The notes below the pieces were generated by a model, which worked only from the letters and a program-made list of their open reading frames with translations, did not search any database and was not told where the DNA came from. Below are positions 37,396 to 43,674 of a stretch of DNA of 64,000 nucleotides, piece after piece. A program made the position numbers and the translations under genes. The DNA comes from Soonwooa sp032062245. Its GTDB lineage: Bacteria; Bacteroidota; Bacteroidia; Flavobacteriales; Weeksellaceae. Location of the stretch: contig NZ_DAMBQF010000007.1 in assembly GCF_032062245.1 (NCBI RefSeq), positions 45,555-109,554 on the forward strand. The letters run 5' to 3'. Each line of letters begins with the position of its first letter. Position 1 is the stretch's first letter.

Positions 37396-37425
37396 GGACT
37401 ACAATAACCATTAAATCTTTTTATT

Positions 37426-38070
37426 ATGGGAAAATTGAATGACTCTCTATTATCAGGGTCCAACGGACGTACAGGCCGTTTAGTTGTAGCTAATGTTTTA
37501 GGTACAGAAGTGATCAGAATGCGTCCTCGTAGACGTACGAATCAACCATCGGACAAACAATCTCTCATTCAGCAAAGAATGAAAAAATGTTTGGACTTTA
37601 TTGGTGGCTATTCAGCATTTGCTTGCAAACACTTTGGGTATAGAGTAGGTTTGCGCTCATGCTATAACTTAGCAATGAATAATCTGTTGCTGGCTTTCAA
37701 AGTCAATTATACTGATATGACTATTACACCTTCTTATCCCGAAATAGCTTTTGCTAAAGGTGCGCTTCTTCAACCTCTTCCAACTGACTTGTCCGCTACT
37801 ACAGCGGGTAGTTTCGAAATAGAGTGGTATAACAATGCACCTGCAGGAAGTAGTAGAGAGAATGACGACCTACAGGTCTTGTTCCTTCAGGATAATGCCA
37901 TTACGCCCATTTTTATGGAAAACATGGCAAAAAGAATAGATACTACGGTCTCTATTCAAGTGCCGGTTTATTTACAAGGACAAAAAGTTCATGTATGGAT
38001 ATGTTTTAGAGCAGCAGATACATCAGAGGTAGCCAACTCTGTATATGTTGGTGAGGTTCAACTGCTTTAA
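37426..38070 (+). CDS. DUF6266 family protein
   Basis: The 214-residue product opens MGKLNDSLLSGSNGRTGRLV, then VIRMRPRRRTNQPSDKQSLI, which are the family's N-terminal features (a glycine-rich start followed by an Arg-rich block). The C-terminal half is beta-rich, Fn3-like in look. DUF6266 is found in Bacteroidota and has no known function. There is no signal peptide. It stands alone with its own promoter, next to an HTH gene, between the two parts of the polysaccharide locus. A 181-bp gap without clear features follows. Confidence 0.8.
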   Translation: MGKLNDSLLSGSNGRTGRLVVANVLGTEVIRMRPRRRTNQPSDKQSLIQQRMKKCLDFIGGYSAFACKHFGYRVGLRSCYNLAMNNLLLAFKVNYTDMTITPSYPEIAFAKGALLQPLPTDLSATTAGSFEIEWYNNAPAGSSRENDDLQVLFLQDNAITPIFMENMAKRIDTTVSIQVPVYLQGQKVHVWICFRAADTSEVANSVYVGEVQLL

Positions 38071-38251
38071 TCATTAGATTTCTGTAAAGGATTCAGATTT
38101 TTAAGTCTTTAGTTGTACAAGTAGTAATAATCCCAAGCTTTCCTATACCAAAACTTAAAGCTTCAAAAGGTGCATACTAGATTTATTTTTCTGAATCCTT
38201 TTTTCTATTTATCGTGCAAAAATTAATACCTTTAAGCCGTTTTTATAAAGC

Positions 38252-39415
38252 ATGTCAAAGCCAAAACTTATAAGGGTAACAACGGTCCCTATTTCTTTAG
38301 AAAAGCTACTGGGTAAGCAACTTAGCTTCATGGATCAGCACTTCGACCTAACAGCGGTGTCAGCAGATGCGTCAGCATTAGTTGAGGTCGGTAAGAAGCT
38401 TGGCGTTAAAAGTTATCCTGTCGAAATGACACGTCAGATTACACCTGTACAGGACCTTAAGGCTTTATGGAAAATGTACCGATTTCTAAAATCAGAGCGA
38501 CCTGATGTAATCCATTCTCATACACCTAAGGCGGGACTGGTCAGCATGTTGGCTGCAAAGTTGGCAGGCGTTCCTCATCGTTTACACACTGTAGCGGGAC
38601 TGCCACTGATGGAAGCGCAAGGTCTAAAGCGTAAGATTTTGATGTTGGTTGAGCAGTTGACCTATACTGCTGCAACGCATGTCTATCCTAACTCAAAAGG
38701 TCTATCCGATTTTATTTTAGAAAATAAATTAACAACAAGCTCGAAGTTGAAAGTTATTGCTAATGGATCTTCTAATGGCATCGATACGACTTATTTTGAT
38801 AAAGATAATCTTGATCAAAATGATTTATTGGTCTTAAAAAAGAGCCTTAAAATTGAAGATGATGACAAAGTTTTTATTTTTGTAGGACGATTAGTGGGTG
38901 ATAAAGGTCTTAATGAACTCATTGAAGCTTTTGATGAGATTGGTAAAAATAACACAGCAACAAAACTAATATTAGTGGGCACATTTGAGGATGAGCTTGA
39001 TCCTTTGCAAACCTCAACTTTGGAAAAAATAAAGTCCAATTCTAACATCATTAATGTCGGCTGGCAAACGGATGTGCGACCGTATTTGGCGATAGCTGAT
39101 ATTTTAACTTTTCCGAGTTATAGAGAAGGTTTCCCGAATGTTGTGATGCAGGCAGGTGCCATGGGTTTGGCTTCTATAGTTAGCAATATTAATGGTTGTA
39201 ACGAAATTATTATTGAATATAAAAACGGATTAATTATTCCTGTTAAAAATAAAAAAGTCTTAGCAGAAGCCATGCAAAAACTGCTAAATGATCAAGTTTT
39301 ATTAAATAGTTTAAAAACAAATGCCCGTCCTATGATTGTTGATCGCTATCAACAGCAAGGCGTTTGGGATGCACTTTTAACAGAATATAAATCTTTACTC
39401 GGAGTTAAAAGTTAG
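38252..39415 (+). CDS. GT4 family glycosyltransferase (PglA/WcaL-like group)
   Basis: The 387-residue GT-B enzyme opens LIRVTTVPISLEKLLGKQL, with DVIHSHTPKAGLVSMLAAKL near residue 89 and FVGRLVGDKGLNELIEAF near residue 211. The EX7E-type site reads EGFPNVVMQ near residue 291, with Gln where Glu is usual. I recall this variant as common in one Bacteroidota GT4 branch, so it need not mean loss. The last codons and the stop are encoded by a heptamer-tandem tract (39401 onward). It starts the second part of the polysaccharide locus, just before the initiating transferase. Confidence 0.9.
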   Translation: MSKPKLIRVTTVPISLEKLLGKQLSFMDQHFDLTAVSADASALVEVGKKLGVKSYPVEMTRQITPVQDLKALWKMYRFLKSERPDVIHSHTPKAGLVSMLAAKLAGVPHRLHTVAGLPLMEAQGLKRKILMLVEQLTYTAATHVYPNSKGLSDFILENKLTTSSKLKVIANGSSNGIDTTYFDKDNLDQNDLLVLKKSLKIEDDDKVFIFVGRLVGDKGLNELIEAFDEIGKNNTATKLILVGTFEDELDPLQTSTLEKIKSNSNIINVGWQTDVRPYLAIADILTFPSYREGFPNVVMQAGAMGLASIVSNINGCNEIIIEYKNGLIIPVKNKKVLAEAMQKLLNDQVLLNSLKTNARPMIVDRYQQQGVWDALLTEYKSLLGVKS

Positions 39416-39484
39416 GAATTATGAATTATAAATTCGGAATTAAAAATCCGGCGTTTTGACTAAAACAAAAACTAGAAACTAAAC
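39401..39484. repeat. heptamer-tandem tract overlapping the end of the GT4 gene
   Basis: Successive 7-base units read GGAGTTA, AAAGTTA, GGAATTA, TGAATTA, TAAATTC, GGAATTA, AAAATCC, GGCGTTT, TGACTAA and so on. The tract supplies the last codons and stop of the GT4 gene. Similar 7-bp-periodic tracts are at 42780-42866, 53919-53998 and 55225-55300. Confidence 0.65.
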
Positions 39485-39495
39485 ATAAAAAAAAG

Positions 39496-40101
39496 TTGTA
39501 CAAGAATTTCCTAAAAAGAATTTTAGACCTCGTCTTAGCGAGTATTGGCTTCATTCTACTGTTGCCAATATTTTTATTGGTGACAATTGGGTTATATTTT
39601 GCCAACCAGGGCAAGCCTTTCTTTTTTCAAAAACGTCCGGGCAAGAATGAGAAGATTTTCAAAATCATCAAATTCAAAACCATGAATGATAAAACGGACG
39701 CCAATGGACAACTTCTACCCGATAAAAAACGTTTAACAAAAATAGGTGCTATTGTACGAAAAACCTCTTTGGATGAGATTCCCCAACTGATTAATGTTAT
39801 CAAAGCTGATATGAGTGTCATTGGTCCAAGACCTCTTCTTCCCGAATATCTGGAGATGTATAGCCAAACACAAAAACGTCGCCACGAGATAAAACCTGGT
39901 ATAACGGGCTGGGCACAGGTCAATGGTCGTAATGCCATATCATGGACCAAAAAGCTAGAGCTTGATGTGGAATATGTAGATAATCTTAACTTCTTGTTAG
40001 ACTGTAAAATTTTTTTTCTAACCATAAAAAAAGTTTTGATACGAGAAGGAATCTCACAGGAAGGTCAAGTAAGTATCGAACCGTTTAACGGAAAAAACTA
40101 A
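39496..40101 (+). CDS. PglC-like initiating sugar transferase (phosphoglycosyl transferase)
   Basis: The 201-residue small, monotopic phosphoglycosyl transferase has one N-terminal membrane helix (about 9-31). Its motifs are KIIKFKTMND near residue 56, TSLDEIPQLINV near residue 92, SVIGPRPLLPEY near 107 and KPGITGWAQVNGRN near 135. Such enzymes load the first sugar phosphate onto undecaprenyl phosphate and so start each repeat unit. The start codon is probably TTG at 39496, since no ATG fits. The next gene is PglD-like, 6 bp away, as in bacillosamine-type loci. Confidence 0.92.
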   Translation: MYKNFLKRILDLVLASIGFILLLPIFLLVTIGLYFANQGKPFFFQKRPGKNEKIFKIIKFKTMNDKTDANGQLLPDKKRLTKIGAIVRKTSLDEIPQLINVIKADMSVIGPRPLLPEYLEMYSQTQKRRHEIKPGITGWAQVNGRNAISWTKKLELDVEYVDNLNFLLDCKIFFLTIKKVLIREGISQEGQVSIEPFNGKN

Positions 40102-40107
40102 TAGCAA

Positions 40108-40707
40108 ATGAGTTTATATTTGTACGGAGCTAGCGGTCACGGTAAAGTTGTTTTAGAAATAGCAGAAGCATTGAAGATTCCTGTTGAAGCCTTTATTGAT
40201 GGTGATCAAACAAAACTTAATTTATTGAGCTACCCAATAATTCATCATGTACCTATAAATGTTGAACTAACAGTATCTCTTGGAAATAATCTAACAAGAA
40301 AAAGTATTGCAAATAAACTATCGGACTATGTTTTTAAAACATTAATTCATCCAAGCGCGCAGATTTCAAAAAGAGCGGAGCTTGGCGCTGGAAGCGTTGT
40401 GATGGCTGGGGTAAGTATTAATTCTTGTTCCAAAATTGGAAAGCATTGTATTATTAATACGAATGCCGCGGTAGATCACGATTGTATATTAGAAGATTTT
40501 GTTCATATTTCTCCAAATGCTTCATTAGCAGGCAATGTTGAAGTGGGAGAGTTAACGCAAATAGGCATAGGAGCTTGTGTTATACAAGGTGTAAAAATTG
40601 GGAAAAACTGTATGATCGGTGCAGGAAGTGTGGTGATAAAGGATATTCCTGATAATGCTGTAGTAGTTGGCAATCCAGCTAGAATTATTAAATACCGACA
40701 AGACTAA
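40108..40707 (+). CDS. PglD/NeuD-like acetyltransferase
   Basis: The 199-residue protein has an N-terminal PglD-N domain (LYLYGASGHGKVVLEIAEAL) and a hexapeptide beta-helix from about residue 85. INTNAAVDHDCILEDF near residue 113 carries the catalytic-type histidine. PglD acetylates UDP-4-amino sugars using acetyl-CoA. The partner enzymes PglF (dehydratase) and PglE (aminotransferase) are absent next door; the DegT gene at 18187 is the only aminotransferase of this type in view. It ends the locus; a terminator follows. Confidence 0.88.
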   Translation: MSLYLYGASGHGKVVLEIAEALKIPVEAFIDGDQTKLNLLSYPIIHHVPINVELTVSLGNNLTRKSIANKLSDYVFKTLIHPSAQISKRAELGAGSVVMAGVSINSCSKIGKHCIINTNAAVDHDCILEDFVHISPNASLAGNVEVGELTQIGIGACVIQGVKIGKNCMIGAGSVVIKDIPDNAVVVGNPARIIKYRQD

Positions 40708-40729
40708 ATTATCTAACAAAATAAAACAA

Positions 40730-40756
40730 TCAAGGCTTCCCACTGGGAAGCCTTGA
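40730..40756. terminator. bidirectional terminator between pglD-like gene and HU gene
   Basis: A perfect 12-bp stem (TCAAGGCTTCCC / GGGAAGCCTTGA) with an ACT loop lies between convergent genes. A-rich flank precedes and T-rich flank follows, so it may serve both strands. Confidence 0.88.
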
Positions 40757-40780
40757 TTTATTCTGTATAAGAATCAAGAA

Positions 40781-41071
40781 TTACTTCTTTTTAGCGCCAG
40801 CTACAGCAGTCGCTAGATCAGCACCAGCTTTGAACTTTGCAACTTTCTTAGCAGCAATTTTGATTGGTTTTTTAGTTGCAGGGTTGATACCTTGTCTAGC
40901 AGCTCTTTCAGATACTGAGAAAGTCCCGAATCCTACTAAAGAAACTTTACCTTCTTTCTTTTTTAAAGTGGTTGTAACGTTGCTGATGAAAGATTCTAGT
41001 GCTTTCTTAGCAGCTACTTTTGTGATTTCTGCATCCTTTGCGATTGCATCGATTAATTCAGATTTGTTCAT
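40781..41071 (-). CDS. hup: HU family DNA-binding protein
   Basis: The 96-residue product opens MNKSELIDAIAKDAEITKVAAKKAL and has the HU beta-arm region with GFGTFSVSERAARQGINP near residue 47. A Lys/Ala-rich tail ends the protein. HU binds and bends DNA without strong sequence preference and is a main nucleoid protein. Its promoter at 41104-41133 is a full consensus match. It is convergent with the PglD-like gene across a terminator. Confidence 0.95.
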   Translation of the reverse strand: MNKSELIDAIAKDAEITKVAAKKALESFISNVTTTLKKKEGKVSLVGFGTFSVSERAARQGINPATKKPIKIAAKKVAKFKAGADLATAVAGAKKK

Positions 41072-41103
41072 AATTGTATTTAATTAAAGTTATGTTGTTA
41101 TAG

Positions 41104-41133
41104 CAAATATAGAACATTTTTCATTTCATACAA
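41104..41133 (-). promoter_or_regulatory. promoter of the HU gene
   Basis: On the minus strand: TTG (41131-41133), 19 bp, TATATTTG (41104-41111). The leader is about 25-30 bp. Confidence 0.8.
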
Positions 41134-41373
41134 GTCTTTTTGTGTTTTTTAGAGAAAAACCTAGTATTTTTTTTATTATGATATAAAATTCATAATTTTA
41201 TTATTTGCCAAATTAAGGGCTTTCTTTAAATGTTGTAATGTTGTTATTGCCATTGTATAAGGATATTAGCAATATTTATCTTTTACAATTGCAAATTGTT
41301 GATTCTTGAATTTTGATATTAAACTTTTGTTAAGTTAATTGTACTAATATAAATAATTTAAGCTTAGTTTTTA
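41134..41373. other. AT-rich gap between divergent HU and panD promoters
   Basis: About 240 bp of very AT-rich DNA with no gene or RNA that I can see. It separates two consensus promoters that fire in opposite directions. It might bind nucleoid proteins, but no specific site is visible. Confidence 0.6.
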
Positions 41374-41402
41374 TTGAAAAATACTTATTTATAGTAAATT
41401 TG
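41374..41402 (+). promoter_or_regulatory. promoter of panD, likely leaderless or near-leaderless transcript
   Basis: TTG (41374-41376), 18 bp, TAAATTTG (41395-41402). The panD ATG is at 41407, only 4 bases after the -7 element, so transcription would start at or next to the start codon. Confidence 0.72.
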
Positions 41403-41406
41403 CAAC

Positions 41407-41757
41407 ATGTTAATAGAAGTATTCAAATCCAAAATACACAGAGTTAAAGTCACAGAGTCCGACCTTAACTACATCGGGAGCATTACCATAGACGAAGATC
41501 TTATCGACGCAGCTGGCCTTATCGTTGGCGAACGTGTCTATATTGTTAATGTTAATAATGGCGAACGTTTTGACACTTACGTTATTAAAGGAACTCGTGG
41601 TTCTGGAGAAATCTGTCTTAATGGTCCAGCGGCAAGAAAAGTGCACAAAGGAGATACCGTTATCATTATCGCGTATGCGCAGATGTCGCCTGAGGAAGCT
41701 AAAACCTTCCAACCAAAAATCGTTTTCCCGAACGAAGATACTAACCTTTTAACCTAA
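41407..41757 (+). CDS. panD: aspartate 1-decarboxylase
   Basis: The 116-residue product has the self-cleavage site Gly24-Ser25 in NYIGSITID, which yields the pyruvoyl cofactor on the beta/alpha chains. KGTRGSGEICLNGPAARKV near residue 61 is the other conserved block. The enzyme makes beta-alanine from aspartate for pantothenate and coenzyme A. All key residues are present. The next gene starts 3 bp after the stop, giving a two-gene unit. Confidence 0.96.
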   Translation: MLIEVFKSKIHRVKVTESDLNYIGSITIDEDLIDAAGLIVGERVYIVNVNNGERFDTYVIKGTRGSGEICLNGPAARKVHKGDTVIIIAYAQMSPEEAKTFQPKIVFPNEDTNLLT

Positions 41758-41760
41758 TGA

Positions 41761-42765
41761 ATGGCTGAAGCTAAAAAAAATAATCCTATAAAAACGGCAA
41801 TCACCATTGCTGTATCGCTTGCTTTTGCAGGCTTTTTTTTGTGGCTTGCTTTGAAGGGTTTGGACTTTGAAGTGATAAAAGCTTCTTTGTCGAAAGCCAA
41901 TTATCTTTGGGTAGCTTTTGCAGCCTGTTTTGGTTTGGGCGCTTATTGGTTTCGTGCGGTGCGCTGGAATCTTTTGTTGGAACCAATGGGACATTCGATA
42001 TCGAATAGCAATTCGTTGTGGTCTATTTCGTTTGGTTATTTGATGAATTTGACCATCCCAAGAAGTGGCGAAGTGGCGCGTGCAACAGCTTTATATGGCG
42101 TCGAAAAAGTGCCTGTTGACCAATCTTTCGGGACGATTATACTAGAGCGAGTTGTCGATTTGGTTTGTATGTTGGCTTTTTTAGGCTTGACTTTGATTTT
42201 TAAATACGATGCGATTTTATCATTTTATAAACAATCTGGTGTTAACATTAACCCCAACAAAATTGCTTTAATTTTTGGAGCCTTAGCTGTTTGCGGTATC
42301 ATCTTCTTTGCAATAAGAAAAAGACTAGCTAATGTACCAGTTCTTGGAAAAATAGTTGGTTTTATTGATGGAATCCTAGACGGATTGATGTCAATCTTCC
42401 GAATGAAACAAAAGGCAAAATTTATTCTTTATACAGTTCTAATCTGGATTTGCTATTATTTTGCGGCTTATCTGGTTTGTTTTTCTCTTCCCGAAACATC
42501 TGATTTTGGATTTGCTGATGGCTTTTTCATTTTGGTGGTTGGGACTTTGGGCATGATTATCCCAGCTTCTGGCGGAATTGGCGCATTTAATTTGGCGATG
42601 AAGTTTGGTTTTATGGCCTTATTCATCTCGATGGGGAAAGATGGTAATCTTGGTGGTGAAGTTGGATTAATTTATTCTTTTATTTCGTTGCCGTTGCAGA
42701 TTTGCATTATGTTGGTGATGGGATTAATCTCGATTCCGATGTTAGCGAAGGCTAGAAAGTTTTAG
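41761..42765 (+). CDS. LPG synthase-TM / UPF0104 family membrane protein
   Basis: The 334-residue integral membrane protein has about eight helices. RAVRWNLLLEPMGH near residue 65, NLTIPRSGEVARA near residue 97 and IILERVVDLVCML near residue 125 are the three conserved blocks of the lysylphosphatidylglycerol synthase TM-region family, which includes flippase-like proteins. It lacks the cytoplasmic aminoacyl-transfer domain of MprF, so lipid or glycolipid transport is more likely than lipid lysylation. It is cotranscribed with panD in all likelihood. Confidence 0.87.
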   Translation: MAEAKKNNPIKTAITIAVSLAFAGFFLWLALKGLDFEVIKASLSKANYLWVAFAACFGLGAYWFRAVRWNLLLEPMGHSISNSNSLWSISFGYLMNLTIPRSGEVARATALYGVEKVPVDQSFGTIILERVVDLVCMLAFLGLTLIFKYDAILSFYKQSGVNINPNKIALIFGALAVCGIIFFAIRKRLANVPVLGKIVGFIDGILDGLMSIFRMKQKAKFILYTVLIWICYYFAAYLVCFSLPETSDFGFADGFFILVVGTLGMIIPASGGIGAFNLAMKFGFMALFISMGKDGNLGGEVGLIYSFISLPLQICIMLVMGLISIPMLAKARKF

Positions 42766-42779
42766 TTTAAAAGAGTCAA

Positions 42780-42866
42780 GGTTCAAGAGCCGAGAACCAA
42801 GATTCTAGACTTGAAACTTCAAACCTTGAACTTGAAACCTTGAACTTGAAACCTTGAACTTGAAAC
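42780..42866. repeat. tandem tract with 14-bp (2 x 7) period
   Basis: Three exact copies of AAACCTTGAACTTG (42821-42834, 42835-42848, 42849-42862) follow a looser heptamer-like stretch containing CCGAGAACCAAGATTC. The wording resembles the insertion in the M3 peptidase gene. The copies are adjacent with no spacers, so it is not a CRISPR array. Confidence 0.75.
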
Positions 42867-42896
42867 TTTATTCATTAAACAAATAAGTACAGCGTT

Positions 42897-43023
42897 AATT
42901 CGCAATAGGGATAGAAGCGGTAGCCCGCAAGGAGGCGCGAGCGAAGCGAGAGCCGACTGAGGACTACAAGCGGATAGCCCGACCCGAGCTGTGGGAAATG
43001 CCTTAGCGAGGGGATTGCCCAAA
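42897..43023. repeat. GC-rich intergenic element
   Basis: About 127 bp of sequence much richer in GC than its surroundings, containing GGCGCGAGCGAAGCGAGAGCC and the near-repeats AGCGGTAGCCCG and AGCGGATAGCCCG. It begins GCAATAGGGAT and ends GGGATTGCCC. No protein frame looks real. Such elements look like dispersed intergenic repeats or a structured RNA. Confidence 0.5.
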
Positions 43024-43058
43024 ATGAAAGTTTATTAAAGATAATAATTTCAAAAGAT

Positions 43059-43066
43059 TATCTTTG
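43059..43066 (+). promoter_or_regulatory. -7 element of the SlyD-like gene
   Basis: TATCTTTG matches TAnnTTTG 56 bp before the start codon. No TTG at the -33 spacing. A purine-rich ACGAGGAGAAA at 43092-43102 precedes the start. Confidence 0.55.
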
Positions 43067-43122
43067 TAAACATAAAATTTGAAATAATTACAACGAGGAG
43101 AAATCCTTAAATATCAAAACAA

Positions 43123-43623
43123 ATGACAATAGACAACAATCACGTAGTATCTTTAGGCTACACGCTGAACACGATCGAAGCTAACGGTGAAAAACTTTTT
43201 GTAGAAAATACAACGTCTGAAAATCCATTAACATTTTTATACGGTGTTGGGATGATGATTCCAAAATTCGAGGAAGAAATTAAAGGTCTTACTGGTGGTG
43301 ACAAAAAATCGTTCACAATTTCTCCAGCTGAGGCTTATGGCGAGAGACAAGATGATGCTGTGGCGCAATTGCCAATCGATATGTTCCAAGAGAGTGGAAT
43401 TCCGCCAGTTGGTGCGATGTTGCCGTTATCTGACAACCAAGGTAATAACTTTAACGCGATCGTTGTTGAGGTGACTCCAGAAACGGTTGTTGCTGACCTT
43501 AACCACCCAATGGCTGGGAAAACTTTGAGCTTTGATGTTGAGATCTTTAACACAAGACCTGCAACTGAAGAGGAGCTTTCTCACGGTCATGCTCACGGTG
43601 TTGACGGAAACGAAGCGCACTAA
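43123..43623 (+). CDS. SlyD-like FKBP-type peptidyl-prolyl isomerase
   Basis: The 166-residue product has an FKBP core split by an insert-in-flap domain: VSLGYTLNT near residue 9, LTFLYGVGMMIPKFEEEIKG near residue 36, and FTISPAEAYGERQDD near residue 64. NPLxFLYGxGxxIPxFE and DLNHPMAGKTLSFDVEI (about 126-142) are SlyD/FkpA hallmarks. It speeds prolyl isomerisation and acts as a chaperone. The C-terminus has a short His-containing tail (HGHAHGVDGNEAH) that could bind metal, much shorter than in E. coli SlyD. Confidence 0.92.
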   Translation: MTIDNNHVVSLGYTLNTIEANGEKLFVENTTSENPLTFLYGVGMMIPKFEEEIKGLTGGDKKSFTISPAEAYGERQDDAVAQLPIDMFQESGIPPVGAMLPLSDNQGNNFNAIVVEVTPETVVADLNHPMAGKTLSFDVEIFNTRPATEEELSHGHAHGVDGNEAH

Positions 43624-43642
43624 TCAAGTATATTGAAAATAT

Positions 43643-43674
43643 AAAGTCACTCCTTTTTGGAGTGACTTTTTTTA
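43643..43674 (+). terminator. rho-independent terminator after the SlyD-like gene
   Basis: A perfect stem AAAGTCACTCC / GGAGTGACTTT with a TTTTT loop and a T tract. It may also serve the convergent sbcC. Confidence 0.9.

Larger units (their letters stand above)
37113..37425. other. 313-bp regulatory gap between HTH gene and DUF6266 gene
   Basis: There is no gene here. It contains a pair of direct repeats (37240-37254 and 37262-37276), a four-fold phased GGCA array (37325-37358) and a promoter (37365-37395). The first 100 bp are AT-rich and without visible structure. Confidence 0.7.

Noticed and set aside
36828..38070. Prophage or integrative element around the HTH and DUF6266 genes
   Set aside because: No integrase, tRNA junction, structural or replication genes are seen.
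42780..42866. Possible CRISPR array
   Set aside because: Repeats are 14 bp and directly adjacent with no spacers; no cas genes are in the window.
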